This document shows positions 43,430 through 51,952 of a stretch of 64,000 nt of DNA, piece by piece (positions within the stretch are counted from its first letter, which is position 1; each line of letters starts with the position of its first letter). The DNA comes from Actinoallomurus iriomotensis (GTDB taxonomy: Bacteria > Actinomycetota > Actinomycetes > Streptosporangiales > Streptosporangiaceae). The notes beneath the pieces were generated by a model. It did not search any database. It saw only the letters and a list, made by a program, of their open reading frames with translations, and was not told where the DNA came from. Made by a program: the position numbers and the translations under genes. Location of the stretch: the NCBI RefSeq assembly GCF_030269445.1, contig NZ_BSTJ01000001.1, forward strand, positions 1,017,898-1,081,897, given 5' to 3'.

Positions 43430-43769
43430 AAGCCGCCGGGGAGACAGGCGGCCCCCGAAGGCCGGCACCGGCCCCGGGACGGTCTGGTCCGGGTCGACGA
43501 CGTACAGATGCGTCCACCGAGGCCGGATGTCGAGCCAGACCGACGACTGCCCTTCGCCGACGGCGTGGCAGATGGCGTTGGCGACGAGTTCGGAGACGGC
43601 CAGGACGACGTCGTCCACGTGATCGGCGTCGATCTTGGCGACTTCTGCGAGGACGCTCGCCACGCACCGGCGAGCGACCTTCACCGGATTCGCCGACTCA
43701 GCCGGCAAGGGCTGCCAGATGGGCTCCTTCAACGACCCCAGAACGAGCCGACCGCCTTGAGCCTGCATA
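43430..43769 (-). pseudogene. Anti-sigma-type ATP-binding protein (HATPase), 3' end lost
   Basis: The start of a histidine-kinase-like ATPase of the RsbW/regulator class is clear: MQAQGGRLVLGSLKEPIWQP, VKVARRCVASVLAEV, DDVVLAVSELVANAICHAVG (the N box), VWLDIRPRWTHLYVVDPDQ. After PVPAFGG the expected GxGLLLV ATP-lid motif is not found in any frame; only a scrambled trace (RLLLRP) remains, and the frame then runs into sequence antisense to TetR. The region 43290-43430 has no convincing gene. Confidence 0.7.
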
Positions 43770-43839
43770 CGTAAGCCCGCATCGGTCAACACGCATGTGT
43801 TGACCAGCAGGACAAGTCGGGCATTCGAAAAGAGTCGGT

Positions 43840-44580
43840 TTATCCCTGCCCGGTCTGGAACCCACGTTTCTCCACCCCGGAGAGCGCCGCGAGGTTCATG
43901 GACAGGTCGAGTGCGAGCGGAATGGTCGCCGTGATCAGCGGCCAGTCCGGACGCCGGGTCAGCTGCAGCACGAACGCTCCGGCGACCTTCTGGGTGGCGG
44001 CGAACGGGGCGACGCCACTGCGTGCGCCATAGGACGGCGAGCCGACCTTGGTCAGCCGGCCGTAGCCACTGCCGTCGGCGTCCTCCAGGTCGAAGCCGAG
44101 CATCCGGGTGCTGTGCGCGATGAATCGGCCGTACGGCCGCCCGTACGCCTCGAGCTGAAACTTCACCTTGCCCAGCACGTTCCGCTGCCGCATCTCGCCG
44201 ATCGGTCGGCCGTCGGCGTCGGCGATGCTGACGGTGCTCTTCCACACCTTCTTGTGTCGCAGGTACAGCAGCGCGGAACCGTCCGGTGCGCTGACGGTGA
44301 CCACCGAAGTGTTGATGTGTTCGGTCATCTCGGCGATGGACGCGCCATCTGGGCTCGGCGGCGGACCGACGGCCTCGGCGGCGCGGGCCACGACGGTGCC
44401 ATCCGGCGTCAGGTAGACGTACCGGAAGCCCTCGCCCGGCCCGGTCGGCAGTTGGACGAAGACCAGCACCGGCTCCCCGGACAGGGTTCGGTCGCCGGTC
44501 GCCACCGGCAGCACGTCGGCCTGGGAGAGAAGGTCATTCAGTTCCTGCTGGCTCACCTCGGCGTCCATGCCGACAAACAT
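43840..44580 (-). CDS. Scramblase/LURP-one-like protein
   Basis: This 246-aa protein has a C-terminal two-thirds that fits the phospholipid-scramblase/LOR (LURP-one-related) fold: LLYLRHKKVWKSTVSIADADG, GEMRQRNVLGKVKFQLEAYG, FIAHSTRMLGFDLEDADG, and a final hydrophobic helix (WPLITATIPLALDLSMNLAAL). The N-terminal 60 residues are a separate acidic domain. In bacteria the function is unknown; related folds bind membranes or phosphoinositides. The ATG at 44580 is preceded by GGGGGACAG. Confidence 0.65.
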   Translation of the reverse strand: MFVGMDAEVSQQELNDLLSQADVLPVATGDRTLSGEPVLVFVQLPTGPGEGFRYVYLTPDGTVVARAAEAVGPPPSPDGASIAEMTEHINTSVVTVSAPDGSALLYLRHKKVWKSTVSIADADGRPIGEMRQRNVLGKVKFQLEAYGRPYGRFIAHSTRMLGFDLEDADGSGYGRLTKVGSPSYGARSGVAPFAATQKVAGAFVLQLTRRPDWPLITATIPLALDLSMNLAALSGVEKRGFQTGQG

Positions 44581-44658
44581 ATCTGTCCCCCGACAACGAC
44601 AATGCCCAAGCCTTTCAGGCTACGCAGGAACCAGCGGCGCAACGGTGGCGTTCGCCGG

Positions 44659-44997
44659 CTACCTGAGGCGGCGGATGCGGCGATTCAGCAACGTCCCGAC
44701 TTTGTGGAGCCAGGCGATACGGTCGCCGTAGCGAGAGACCATCCCCGCACAAACACGATCAAGCGCAGGACTCATCCGGTAGCCCTGTGCCGCGAGGTAA
44801 TCCTGATTGCCCAGCACAAGGGCGTCGGCGAGCCGCTCCTTGGTCGACCACTCCGAGGACGGGAAGCCATCGTCGCGCCCCCTCGCCCAACGGACACGGA
44901 CGACGAGGCCTCGGGCGAACTCGACCTCAACGTCGGTCAGATGGACGATGCTCCCGGTCTCCTCCTCATCGCCCACCTGCTTCCACCGCCGTCCCAC
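44659..44997 (-). CDS. Small hypothetical protein
   Basis: A 112-aa frame (GTG start) has good codon bias and a plausible globular sequence: IVHLTDVEVEFARGLVVRVRWARG, a helical middle, and a basic end (LNRRIRRLR). I recognise no family. The start is uncertain; a second GTG 21 nt in is possible. Confidence 0.45.
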   Translation of the reverse strand: MGRRWKQVGDEEETGSIVHLTDVEVEFARGLVVRVRWARGRDDGFPSSEWSTKERLADALVLGNQDYLAAQGYRMSPALDRVCAGMVSRYGDRIAWLHKVGTLLNRRIRRLR

Positions 44998-45226
44998 ACC
45001 GGGTTAGCCGCTGTCGCCGAGGAAGGCCAGATCGGCGAGACCTTCCTCTGTCAGCTCGCAGGGCGCTGCGACGTAGCGTCCGTCCGACGTATGGCAGGGG
45101 CAGGGCGGTGTGGAACCGGCGTCCGGATCGGTTAACCCTGCCACGCGATCTTTTGGGCTCCTGAGGCGAAGCATCGCACGTCTACAGCGCCCTGTTCGTT
45201 CCCGCGCGGGCCCAGAAACGACGAAA

Positions 45227-45251
45227 GCGGGGCCTCATCAGAGGCTCCCGC
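45227..45251 (-). terminator. Terminator behind tRNA-Gln
   Basis: On the minus strand a GCGGG-A-GCCTC/GAGGC-CCCGC stem (bulged A, 4-nt loop) is followed by TTTCGTCGTTT. It lies 19 nt past the tRNA 3' end. Confidence 0.6.
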
Positions 45252-45269
45252 CGCAGGTCAGATGCTGTG

Positions 45270-45341
45270 CTGGGGTACCAGGACTCGAACCTAGACTAAC
45301 TGAACCAGAATCAGTCGTGCTGCCGATTACACCATACCCCA
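45270..45341 (-). tRNA. tRNA-Gln (anticodon CTG)
   Basis: On the minus strand, 72 nt fold into a complete cloverleaf: acceptor TGGGGTA/TACCCCA (7 bp), D arm with GGCAGC, anticodon stem ACTGA/TCAGT with loop TTCTGGT (anticodon CTG), and T arm CTAGG-TTCGAGT-CCTGG. The 3' CCA is not encoded (GCA follows the acceptor). Actinomycetes usually keep tRNA-Gln close behind gltX; here gltX lies about 8.6 kb away on the same strand. Confidence 0.95.
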
Positions 45342-45491
45342 CAGGCCGCGAACCCCTGGTCCGTGGCGCCTCAGCGAGTTTAGCGGACTTGCACCACTCC
45401 TCGCGAACGGGCGGCCGCTGTCGTCCCGTGCGTCTCGCCGGCCGCCGGGGAGCGCGTCGAGGACGGTCGCCCTTCGGGCTAGTCTCCCCCT

Positions 45492-46640
45492 GTGGATCGT
45501 TCGGGGGGATTGTCGCGGGGCAGGGCCACCTGGCTGCTGTACGCCGTTCTCAGCTGTTTCGGCTTCCTCCTCAACGGGCTCGGCGCCATCCTCGTGCCCC
45601 TTCAGAAGGATCTTCGGGTCGGCCGGGACCAGGTCGCCTTCTACCCCACTCTCTTCGCCGTCGGGCTGCTGATCGTCGGGGTCTTCGGCGGTCTGCTGGT
45701 CGGGCGGGTCGGCCGGGCGGTGGCGTTGCGGCTGTCCATCGGCGGGATGATCGCCGGTGGGCTGCTCCTGGCGACCTCGGCGCAGGCGCTCACGCTCCTC
45801 GGCGCGCTGCTCATCGGCATCGGCGGGGCGCTGCTGATCCAGTTGATCCCCGCTCTGCTGTCCGCTCTTCACCCGCACGCCCCGGCGGCGGCGGTCGGGG
45901 AGGCGAACGGGCTCGCCAGCGCGGCGTCCGTGCTCGCTCCCCTGATGGTGGGCGGGGCGCTCGCGGCCGGGATGGGCTGGCGGGCCGGGTACCTGGTGGT
46001 GCCGCTCGTCATGCTCGTCCTCGTGCTGGTGCCCGCCTGGCGGGTTCCGTTGCCGGCGGCCGAGGTCCCGGCGGACGACGCGCCGCGCGCCGACGTTCGG
46101 CGGCTCATCGGGCCCTGGGTCGAAGTGCTCTTCGCGGTGAGCGTGGAGTTCTGCATGGTGTTCTGGGCGGCCTCGGCGGTGACCGAGTGGCACCACGCGT
46201 CGGACGGGCTGGCGCCGGCGGTGGCCTCCCTGTTCCTGGTCGGCATGGCGACCGGGCGGTCGCTGGCGGTGCCGGTGACCCGGCGGCTGCCGCGGGCCCG
46301 GCCGCTCATGCTCGTGTGCGTCGCCGCGGCCGCGGCCGGGTTCGCCGTCTTCTGGACCGCGCCCGACCTGCTCCTGGCCGGCGCCGGGCTCCTGGTGACC
46401 GGGCTCGGGGTCGCCCTGCTCTATCCCACGACCGTCAGCCGTACGGTGGCCGCCTGGCCGCACGCACCCGACCGGGCGGCGGCCCGCGCCGCGCTGGCGT
46501 CCGGTGTGGCGATCGGCGGCGCGCCGTTCGTGCTGGCCCACCTCGCCGACCTGATCGGGCTGCGCATCGCCTACCTCGTCGTCCCGCTGCTGCTGGCCGC
46601 CCTCGTGGCCCGTACGCTCGCCGCCCGGGACACGCCCTAA
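45492..46640 (+). CDS. MFS transporter (12-helix type)
   Basis: This 382-aa integral membrane protein has 12 hydrophobic segments and an MFS A-motif-like stretch (GGLLVGRVGRAVALRLSIGG). It is short for the family and probably a small-molecule exporter. The GTG start has no ribosome site but TAGTCT sits 7 nt upstream, so a leaderless transcript is possible. The stop at 46640 meets the end of the decayed minus-strand TIM-barrel gene. Confidence 0.85.
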   Translation: MDRSGGLSRGRATWLLYAVLSCFGFLLNGLGAILVPLQKDLRVGRDQVAFYPTLFAVGLLIVGVFGGLLVGRVGRAVALRLSIGGMIAGGLLLATSAQALTLLGALLIGIGGALLIQLIPALLSALHPHAPAAAVGEANGLASAASVLAPLMVGGALAAGMGWRAGYLVVPLVMLVLVLVPAWRVPLPAAEVPADDAPRADVRRLIGPWVEVLFAVSVEFCMVFWAASAVTEWHHASDGLAPAVASLFLVGMATGRSLAVPVTRRLPRARPLMLVCVAAAAAGFAVFWTAPDLLLAGAGLLVTGLGVALLYPTTVSRTVAAWPHAPDRAAARAALASGVAIGGAPFVLAHLADLIGLRIAYLVVPLLLAALVARTLAARDTP

Positions 46641-47023
46641 CCGAGCACCCGTTCCGCGTACGTACGGCGCCGGCTCGGCCAGCGCGTCCGCCACCCGGGC
46701 GCGGGCGCCGGCGAGGTCGTGGGATCCGGCGGGCAGCCCGCCCGGCACCAGGACGAGGCAGGCCGCCTCCAGGACCGCCGCCTCGTCGATGGCCCGCCGG
46801 TTCTGCTCGCGCCGGTCCGGCTCGTTGAAGAAACCGCCGCGGCACAGCGAGGAGACGCGCTGGCCCGCGGAGCGTACGAGCGCGGCGGGCGCCTCAAGGC
46901 CGTGGTCGGCCACGTGCTCGCGCCACAGTCCGATCGCCTCCAGACCGTGGCGTACGCAACCGTCCACGGCCTCGGCTACGGACCAGCGCCGCGTCGTCCA
47001 CTGGTTCAGCGACAGGCGTTCAC
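46640..47023 (-). pseudogene. Sugar phosphate isomerase/epimerase-type TIM barrel, frameshifted and 3'-truncated
   Basis: The start (GTG at 47023, overlapping the DUF993 stop as GTGA) is followed by AACGCC where AACCGCC would give the usual family opening LSLNQWTTRRWSVAEA; one C is missing. The next frame then reads about 120 good residues (GCVRHGLEAIGLWREHVADH, VSSLCRGGFFN, AACLVLVPGGLP), but the protein ends at about residue 125 of a normal 270. The rest is absent, cut by the MFS gene. Confidence 0.8.
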
Positions 47024-48201
47024 AGCACCCCGGTGGTGGTCAGGAACGACCGCATCCGGCGTACGGCCAGGTCGGGGTCGGGCAGCAGGCCGGCCTGGTC
47101 CGCGAGCCGGAACACGTCGGTCAGGTGCAGCACCGACCGGGCGCTCTGGGCGCCGCCCACCATCACGAACGCGTCCTGGTGGCCGGCCAGCCAGGCGAGG
47201 AAGACCAGGCCGGTCTTGTAGTGGTACGTCGGCGGCTCGAAGATCTTGCGGGCCAGCGGCAGCGTACGGTCCAGGATCGCCTCGTACTCGACGGTCTCGT
47301 CCCGGTCGAGGGCGGCCAGGGCCGCGGACGCCGCCGGGGCGATCGCGTCGAAGACGCCGAGCAGCGCGTCGCTGCCGTCCTTGATCAGCGAGGGGTAGTC
47401 GAGGTCGTCGCCGGTGTAGAGCCGTACGCCGGCGGGCAGCGCCGCCCGCAGCCGCGCCTCGCGTTCGGGGTCGAGGAGCGACACCTTGACGCCGTCGATG
47501 ACCGAGGCGTGCGCGTTCACCAGGTCCAGGAACGACGACGTCGCCTCCTCGATGTCGCCGCTCCCCCAGTATCCGGCCAGCCTCGGGTCGAACATCTCCC
47601 CCAGCCAGTGCAGGATCACCGGCCGGGACACCTGCCCCAGCAGCCGCCCGTACACCTCGTGGTAGTCCTCCGGGCCGCGGGCGGTGGCGGCGAGCTGCCG
47701 GCTGGCCATGAGGATCACACGGGCGCCGGTCTCCTCGACCGCCGCGACCTGCTCCTCGTACGCGTGCGCGACCGCCGCCGGCGAATCGGCCTCCGGCGCG
47801 TGGTCGGTGCCGGCGCCGCAGGCGAGCAGGTCGTACGGATCGCCGAAGTCCTTCGCCTCGGCCGCGCTGCGGCGGACCAGCTCACGGGCGGTGTCCCAGT
47901 GGAGGCCCGCGCCGCGCTGGGCGGTGTCCATCGCGTCGGCCACGCGCAGGCCCCAGGACCAGAGGTGGCGGCGGTAGGCGAGCGTGGCGTCCCAGTCGAG
48001 CCGCGCCGACGCCGGCTCCGCCAGCGGGTCGGCGACGACGTGCGCCGCCGCGTACGCGACGCGTGAGGTGGGCAGGCCCTCGGACCGCGGCCAGACGTAC
48101 GGGCCCTTCAGCGCGTACGACTCCAGCGCTCCCCCCGGCGCCGGGAGAAGGAGGAAACGGCGGCCCGGCCGGCGCAGGACCCGGTTCTCACGAGTGATCA
48201 T
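47020..48201 (-). CDS. DUF993 family protein (dihydrodipicolinate-synthase-like)
   Basis: This 393-aa protein of the DUF993 family is a DapA-like TIM barrel. Features are [14 protein letters not shown] at the N-terminal end, [57 protein letters not shown] and [11 protein letters not shown], the last with the Lys expected to form the Schiff base in DapA relatives. The family is found with Gfo/Idh dehydrogenases and sugar isomerase-type TIM barrels in sugar catabolic operons. Here it is intact while both neighbours are broken. It overlaps the upstream remnant by 14 bp. Confidence 0.87.
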   Translation of the reverse strand: MITRENRVLRRPGRRFLLLPAPGGALESYALKGPYVWPRSEGLPTSRVAYAAAHVVADPLAEPASARLDWDATLAYRRHLWSWGLRVADAMDTAQRGAGLHWDTARELVRRSAAEAKDFGDPYDLLACGAGTDHAPEADSPAAVAHAYEEQVAAVEETGARVILMASRQLAATARGPEDYHEVYGRLLGQVSRPVILHWLGEMFDPRLAGYWGSGDIEEATSSFLDLVNAHASVIDGVKVSLLDPEREARLRAALPAGVRLYTGDDLDYPSLIKDGSDALLGVFDAIAPAASAALAALDRDETVEYEAILDRTLPLARKIFEPPTYHYKTGLVFLAWLAGHQDAFVMVGGAQSARSVLHLTDVFRLADQAGLLPDPDLAVRRMRSFLTTTGVL

Positions 48202-48430
48202 CAAGCGTCTCCAGTTCGATTCGGCGGCCCTCCGCCGAGGATCGCAGGCCCGCCTCCGCGACGTACACCCCACGGGCCCCGGCGCTGAAGTCGTGCGGGA
48301 ACGGCGCGTCCTCGACGACGTGCCGGACGAACATCTCCCCCTGGACCTTGAACGCGTTGTCGAACTCCTCGTTGTCCGGAATGATCTGCGCGACGACACC
48401 GCCGTCGAGCTTAGACGCGACGACCGGCCG
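48188..48430 (-). pseudogene. Gfo/Idh/MocA oxidoreductase, C-terminal stub
   Basis: Only the last 80 or so residues remain ([59 protein letters not shown]). A normal member has about 380 residues with an N-terminal Rossmann domain. Just upstream is the end of the I36-inhibitor gene, so the 5' part was removed by a rearrangement. Confidence 0.82.
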
Positions 48431-48468
48431 GGCCGCGTACGGCCCGGCCGGTCCACCGGAAGGCCTGA

Positions 48469-49095
48469 TCAGCACACGTGGACTATGTCGATCTTGTCGT
48501 TGGCGTACCCTCCGGGGGGATTGGACAGTGACTTGTCCTTCGATAGATCGCGCAGGTAATGGCCGGCAGGGAGCCGGAGGAGGACCTGCCAGTTGCTCGA
48601 TGAGTTGGGGTCACCGGAGCCGTCGTAGTTGTAGAAGACCGATGTGACGTTGGAAGTCTGGTCGTTGTCGATGGAAGAGATCTGGTCATTCCACGGACGA
48701 CCGTTCGACATGTACTTGGTGCTGAGGTTGACGTTCGTGCAGACGGTGAGGTCCAGGTTCTCACCGCCCCAGTTGTCGTTCTGGTACAGGCACAACCAGC
48801 CGACCGCGTCGCCGTGCCGGAAGCTGCACAGGCTGACCGACACCGCCGGTGAGACGGCGCTGTCGGGGTGGACCGTGACGACGGCACCCTGCCCCAGGTC
48901 CACCTTGTCCGCGGCGATGCGCTTCGCCCCCTTGTTGTACTTCAGCAGCCCGGCGACCTGGCTTTCCACGGTCGCTCCGGCGGTGTCGTGCGGAGCGGAG
49001 GTCGCGGCGTGTGCCGCGCCGCTCACCGCCGTGGTGGCGACGGCCACCGCGGCGGTCGCGACCATGGCCGAGCCGATACGGCGCATTTTCCCCAT
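48469..49095 (-). CDS. Secreted peptidase inhibitor family I36-type protein
   Basis: This 208-aa exported protein has a signal peptide ([20 protein letters not shown]), a propeptide-like region of about 50 residues, and a C-terminal domain with the I36/SMI-like pattern: [31 protein letters not shown].. [15 protein letters not shown].. VFYNYDG. Conserved Cys pairs and aromatic repeats suggest a b/g-crystallin-like fold. I36 members such as SMI inhibit metalloproteases, but most are uncharacterised. The ATG at 49095 has CAGGG 5 nt upstream. Confidence 0.8.
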   Translation of the reverse strand: MGKMRRIGSAMVATAAVAVATTAVSGAAHAATSAPHDTAGATVESQVAGLLKYNKGAKRIAADKVDLGQGAVVTVHPDSAVSPAVSVSLCSFRHGDAVGWLCLYQNDNWGGENLDLTVCTNVNLSTKYMSNGRPWNDQISSIDNDQTSNVTSVFYNYDGSGDPNSSSNWQVLLRLPAGHYLRDLSKDKSLSNPPGGYANDKIDIVHVC

Positions 49096-49174
49096 GTGAA
49101 CCCTGCTTTCCTTCTTCCCCGTTCCGGCATCCGTTTTCGGTGCCGGCCTGAAAAATGTCACGACTCGGTCAGAC

Positions 49175-49525
49175 TCAAGGAAAGGCGAGATAGGCTGTCA
49201 CCATCCAGCCGGTGACCTTCGTCGAGCCGTTGTAGCCGTAGCCGTACACGAATACATATCCACTGCCGCTGGTGTACGAGCTGCTGCAGAATTTGACTTG
49301 GGCCCCGTAGGGCAGCTCGCCGACTCGTGGTGCCGATGTGGACGGCGACGTGTGAACGAGTAGCCAGTCCGCGCCGTTGACGTGGGTGAGCGAGTCATAG
49401 GTGCACGAGTAGGCGGGCGCGGCGACCGGACGGGCCGGCGCCGCGGCGTTCGCGGTCCCTGCCGTCAGTGCGGAACCGGCCAGGGTCGTCGCTGCGATGC
49501 AGAGCTTGGCGCGTTTTCCGGACAA
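49175..49525 (-). CDS. Small secreted SH3-like protein
   Basis: A 116-aa exported protein has a signal peptide (CIAATTLAGSALTAGTANA) and a compact b-rich domain like bacterial SH3 (WLLVHTSPSTSAPRVGELPYGAQVKF, VFVYGYGYNGSTKVTGWMVTAYL) with a likely disulfide between YSCTYD and FCSSS. I chose the TTG at 49525 because GGAGG lies exactly 7 nt before it; the ATG 18 nt upstream has no ribosome site. It is 79 nt upstream of the I36-type gene on the same strand. Confidence 0.75.
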   Translation of the reverse strand: MSGKRAKLCIAATTLAGSALTAGTANAAAPARPVAAPAYSCTYDSLTHVNGADWLLVHTSPSTSAPRVGELPYGAQVKFCSSSYTSGSGYVFVYGYGYNGSTKVTGWMVTAYLAFP

Positions 49526-49826
49526 TGCTTTTCCTCCGTTCATGTTGGTCGATTCATGAGGGTCAGCTCGTGTTCAACAAACATGCGTCAGAGTCAGGCC
49601 GTTCCACAGACCCTTTCAGGCATGGCTTAAAGACCCAGCACCACGCGATGCCGCGTTGTTCGCACAGCAGAGAAGTCAGGGTTCTCCACGATGTTCGGAC
49701 TCCCCCGGCGGGAGCAATATCGTCATCTGTGGATGTGGCGAAAAATGATCACCGGCGACAAGTGGTGATCCACCTTCTTCGTCGCGTACCTCAATAGGAG
49801 ATGTGGTCACCCCGCCTAGGGCAGCG
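49526..49826. other. Divergent control region with a long dyad
   Basis: This 301-bp region lies between the secreted SH3-like gene and the ArsR-like regulator. It holds a perfect 7-bp inverted repeat GATCACC-N10-GGTGATC (49747-49770), about 60 bp before the regulator start. No gene is visible. Confidence 0.5.
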
Positions 49827-50879
49827 ATGTTACGCATTCACTTCGGCACAGACGATCTTGCACGCACGCGCATCGCGGACACCGCGGATGCGATGTGGGA
49901 GATCGTGTCGAGCCTGCACCGCCTGCAGACCCGCAGCGGCCGGGTCGCGTTCACCGGCTGGCTCAACCAGGCCCGTGACGACCTGCGGCAGAGAGAACTG
50001 CTCCGAACCGTCCAGCACCTGCTGCTTCCGCTCGCGCCCCGCGCCGCCTACTTCCCGGATTTCCTCACCCCACCCCAGGGGCTGCTCGGCGTCGAGCCTG
50101 GCGTCGAGGCGGTCCTGGCCACCCCACGCAGGCGTGTCCGCCGCGAACTCGCCCGGCTGCAGACCCAGCAGGGCCGCTCGGTCTGGGCCCGCGGCCTGGC
50201 CGACGGCGATGGCGAGATCCGCACCACGGTCGGCCGGGCGCTGCACGCATACCACCAGGCCGCGGTCGCACCGCACTGGCCACTGATCGAAGCAAGCGTG
50301 GCCACCGACCGCGCCGTTCGCATCCGCGCCCTCCAGACAGGCGGAGTCCACGCGCTGTTGGAGAGCTTCGCCCCGATGATGCGCTGGCGGTCTCCGATAC
50401 TGGAGGTCCAGCATCCCGCCGAACGATCCATCCACCTCGACGGGCGCGGCCTTCTGCTGATCCCGTCGTACTTCTGCTGGCGCATACCCGTCGCCCTGGC
50501 CGACCCCCTTCTGGCGCCCACCATGATCTATCCGATCGCGCCAGAACTCCGGCGATGGGACACCACCGAACCCTGCCCGGACCACGTCATCGAACCAACG
50601 CTGATCCGGCTGCTGGGTACGACGCGGGCGAGAGTGCTCCAGGAAGCGCAGTACACGCGCAGCACGACCGAGATCGGCCGGGCGGTGCACGTCTCGGCGG
50701 CGTCGGTCAGCCAGCACGCCGCCGTTCTGCGTGAGGCCGGGCTCATCGATTCACGACGCCACGGCGGCGCGGTGCTGCACAGCCTCACCACGCTGGGCCG
50801 CGCGCTGCTCGCCGGCCGGATCCTCCCACTGCCCGAAAACGCATCGCGGATCGTCCCGAAGGTGCCCTCGCACAGATGA
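49827..50879 (+). CDS. ArsR-like winged-HTH transcriptional regulator (DUF5937 type)
   Basis: This 350-aa protein opens MLRIHFGTDDLARTRIADTADAMWEIVSSLHRLQ and has a C-terminal ArsR-type winged helix (about 265-330: TTEIGRAVHVSAASVSQHAAVLREAGLIDSRR). The middle (about 85-250) resembles the DUF5937 domain seen in streptomycete regulators. The ATG at 49827 has AGGG 5 nt upstream; a GTG at 49803 lies too close to an AGGAG. The dyad just upstream may be its own operator. Confidence 0.83.
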   Translation: MLRIHFGTDDLARTRIADTADAMWEIVSSLHRLQTRSGRVAFTGWLNQARDDLRQRELLRTVQHLLLPLAPRAAYFPDFLTPPQGLLGVEPGVEAVLATPRRRVRRELARLQTQQGRSVWARGLADGDGEIRTTVGRALHAYHQAAVAPHWPLIEASVATDRAVRIRALQTGGVHALLESFAPMMRWRSPILEVQHPAERSIHLDGRGLLLIPSYFCWRIPVALADPLLAPTMIYPIAPELRRWDTTEPCPDHVIEPTLIRLLGTTRARVLQEAQYTRSTTEIGRAVHVSAASVSQHAAVLREAGLIDSRRHGGAVLHSLTTLGRALLAGRILPLPENASRIVPKVPSHR

Positions 50880-50904
50880 CCCACCACCGTCGGCACGGGC
50901 GAGA

Positions 50905-51834
50905 TCAGCCCGATGTGGTGGTGTCGGCGGGGTGTTCGAGGAGGTCGGTGGCCATGGCCGTGAAGGCGCGGATGGCTGCGTTCTCGCGGGCGGTGGCCCA
51001 TACAAGGACGCTCTTGACCGGTGGCTGCCCGTAAAGGGGGACCTGGGTGACGTCGGGGTGGCGGTAGTAGTCCATGAAGGGCGCGACGGTGGGGTGTACG
51101 ACCTCACCGCGGGCGACCAGTTGCAGGACGTCGCTGCTCATGGTGATCTCGGGGCCGCGGCGGATGGGGCGACCGGACGGGGTGGTGGCGGGGTATGACT
51201 CGTCGTACGTGGGCTTCGGGATTCCGCTGCGGGAGATGACGGCGTAGTCGGCGAGGTCCTCGACCGTCGCGTGGCCACGTTCTGCGAGCGGGTGGCCGGT
51301 GTGGACCAGGAGGATCCGGTCGTCCACGCTCATGATCGGTCCGACGGACAGGCCGGGCTCGTCCGTCGGTACGCGGTGGCACATCAGGTCGTAGGTCCCC
51401 TTGCGGAGCAGCGCGAGGTCACCTGGGAAATCCTCGGTCACCGTCACCTGGCAATCGGGGTAGCGGTTCTTGAAGGTACGGACGATCCCGGTGAACGAGG
51501 GGCCGGCCATGGAATAGGTGGGCAGGCAAATGCGCAGGACACCGCTGACGCCCTTGGCCAGGTCGGTGGTAATGCGTATCGCCCGGCGGAATTGCTCTTG
51601 CGCGGGAATCAGTTCATCGCGCAGCCGCTCGCCCAGGGGAGTGAGGCGCACGCGGCGGGTGGTCCGCTCGACGAGCCGGCCACCGATGCGTTCTTCGAGC
51701 GTGCGAAGGGTCTGGCTGACCCGCGGCTGGGTGAGGTAGAGCCGCTCGGCCGTACGGCCGAAGTGCAGCTCCTCGGCGAGCACCAGGAAGATCTCTGCTT
51801 CGCGGAGTTCCACCTGATGATTGTAGGCACTCAT
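50905..51834 (-). CDS. LysR-family transcriptional regulator
   Basis: This 309-aa protein has an HTH at the N terminus (AEIFLVLAEELHFGRTAERLYLTQPRVSQTLRTLEERIGGRLVER) and a substrate domain from about 95. It is divergent from the MFS/YCII pair and probably controls it. Confidence 0.9.
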   Translation of the reverse strand: MSAYNHQVELREAEIFLVLAEELHFGRTAERLYLTQPRVSQTLRTLEERIGGRLVERTTRRVRLTPLGERLRDELIPAQEQFRRAIRITTDLAKGVSGVLRICLPTYSMAGPSFTGIVRTFKNRYPDCQVTVTEDFPGDLALLRKGTYDLMCHRVPTDEPGLSVGPIMSVDDRILLVHTGHPLAERGHATVEDLADYAVISRSGIPKPTYDESYPATTPSGRPIRRGPEITMSSDVLQLVARGEVVHPTVAPFMDYYRHPDVTQVPLYGQPPVKSVLVWATARENAAIRAFTAMATDLLEHPADTTTSG

Positions 51835-51840
51835 TAGCTC

Positions 51841-51858
51841 CGCTTATAAGCGTCTTAT
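51841..51858. promoter_or_regulatory. Candidate LysR box
   Basis: CGCTTATAAGCG is a perfect 12-bp palindrome, and ATAAG-CGT-CTTAT within the same 18 bp has the T-N11-A spacing of LysR sites (T51845, A51857). It lies 7 bp upstream of the LysR start and about 95 bp before the MFS gene. Confidence 0.55.
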
Positions 51859-51952
51859 CGAATCCGTCGTTGATCGTCGCCTGACGGCCCCCCGATGCTG
51901 AATGAACCGGCGCGGGCCTCGCACCGGAGGGTCTTTCAGAAAGGAGACGTCG

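Noticed and set aside
45110-46828. Long plus-strand frame overlapping the tRNA and the MFS gene
   Set aside because: It runs through the tRNA and antiphase to a clear membrane protein; a shadow.
49801-50286. ATG at 49801 after AGGAG as a separate gene
   Set aside because: That frame is antiphase to the ArsR-like protein, Arg/Ser-rich and lacks any domain; the ribosome site is directly abutting.
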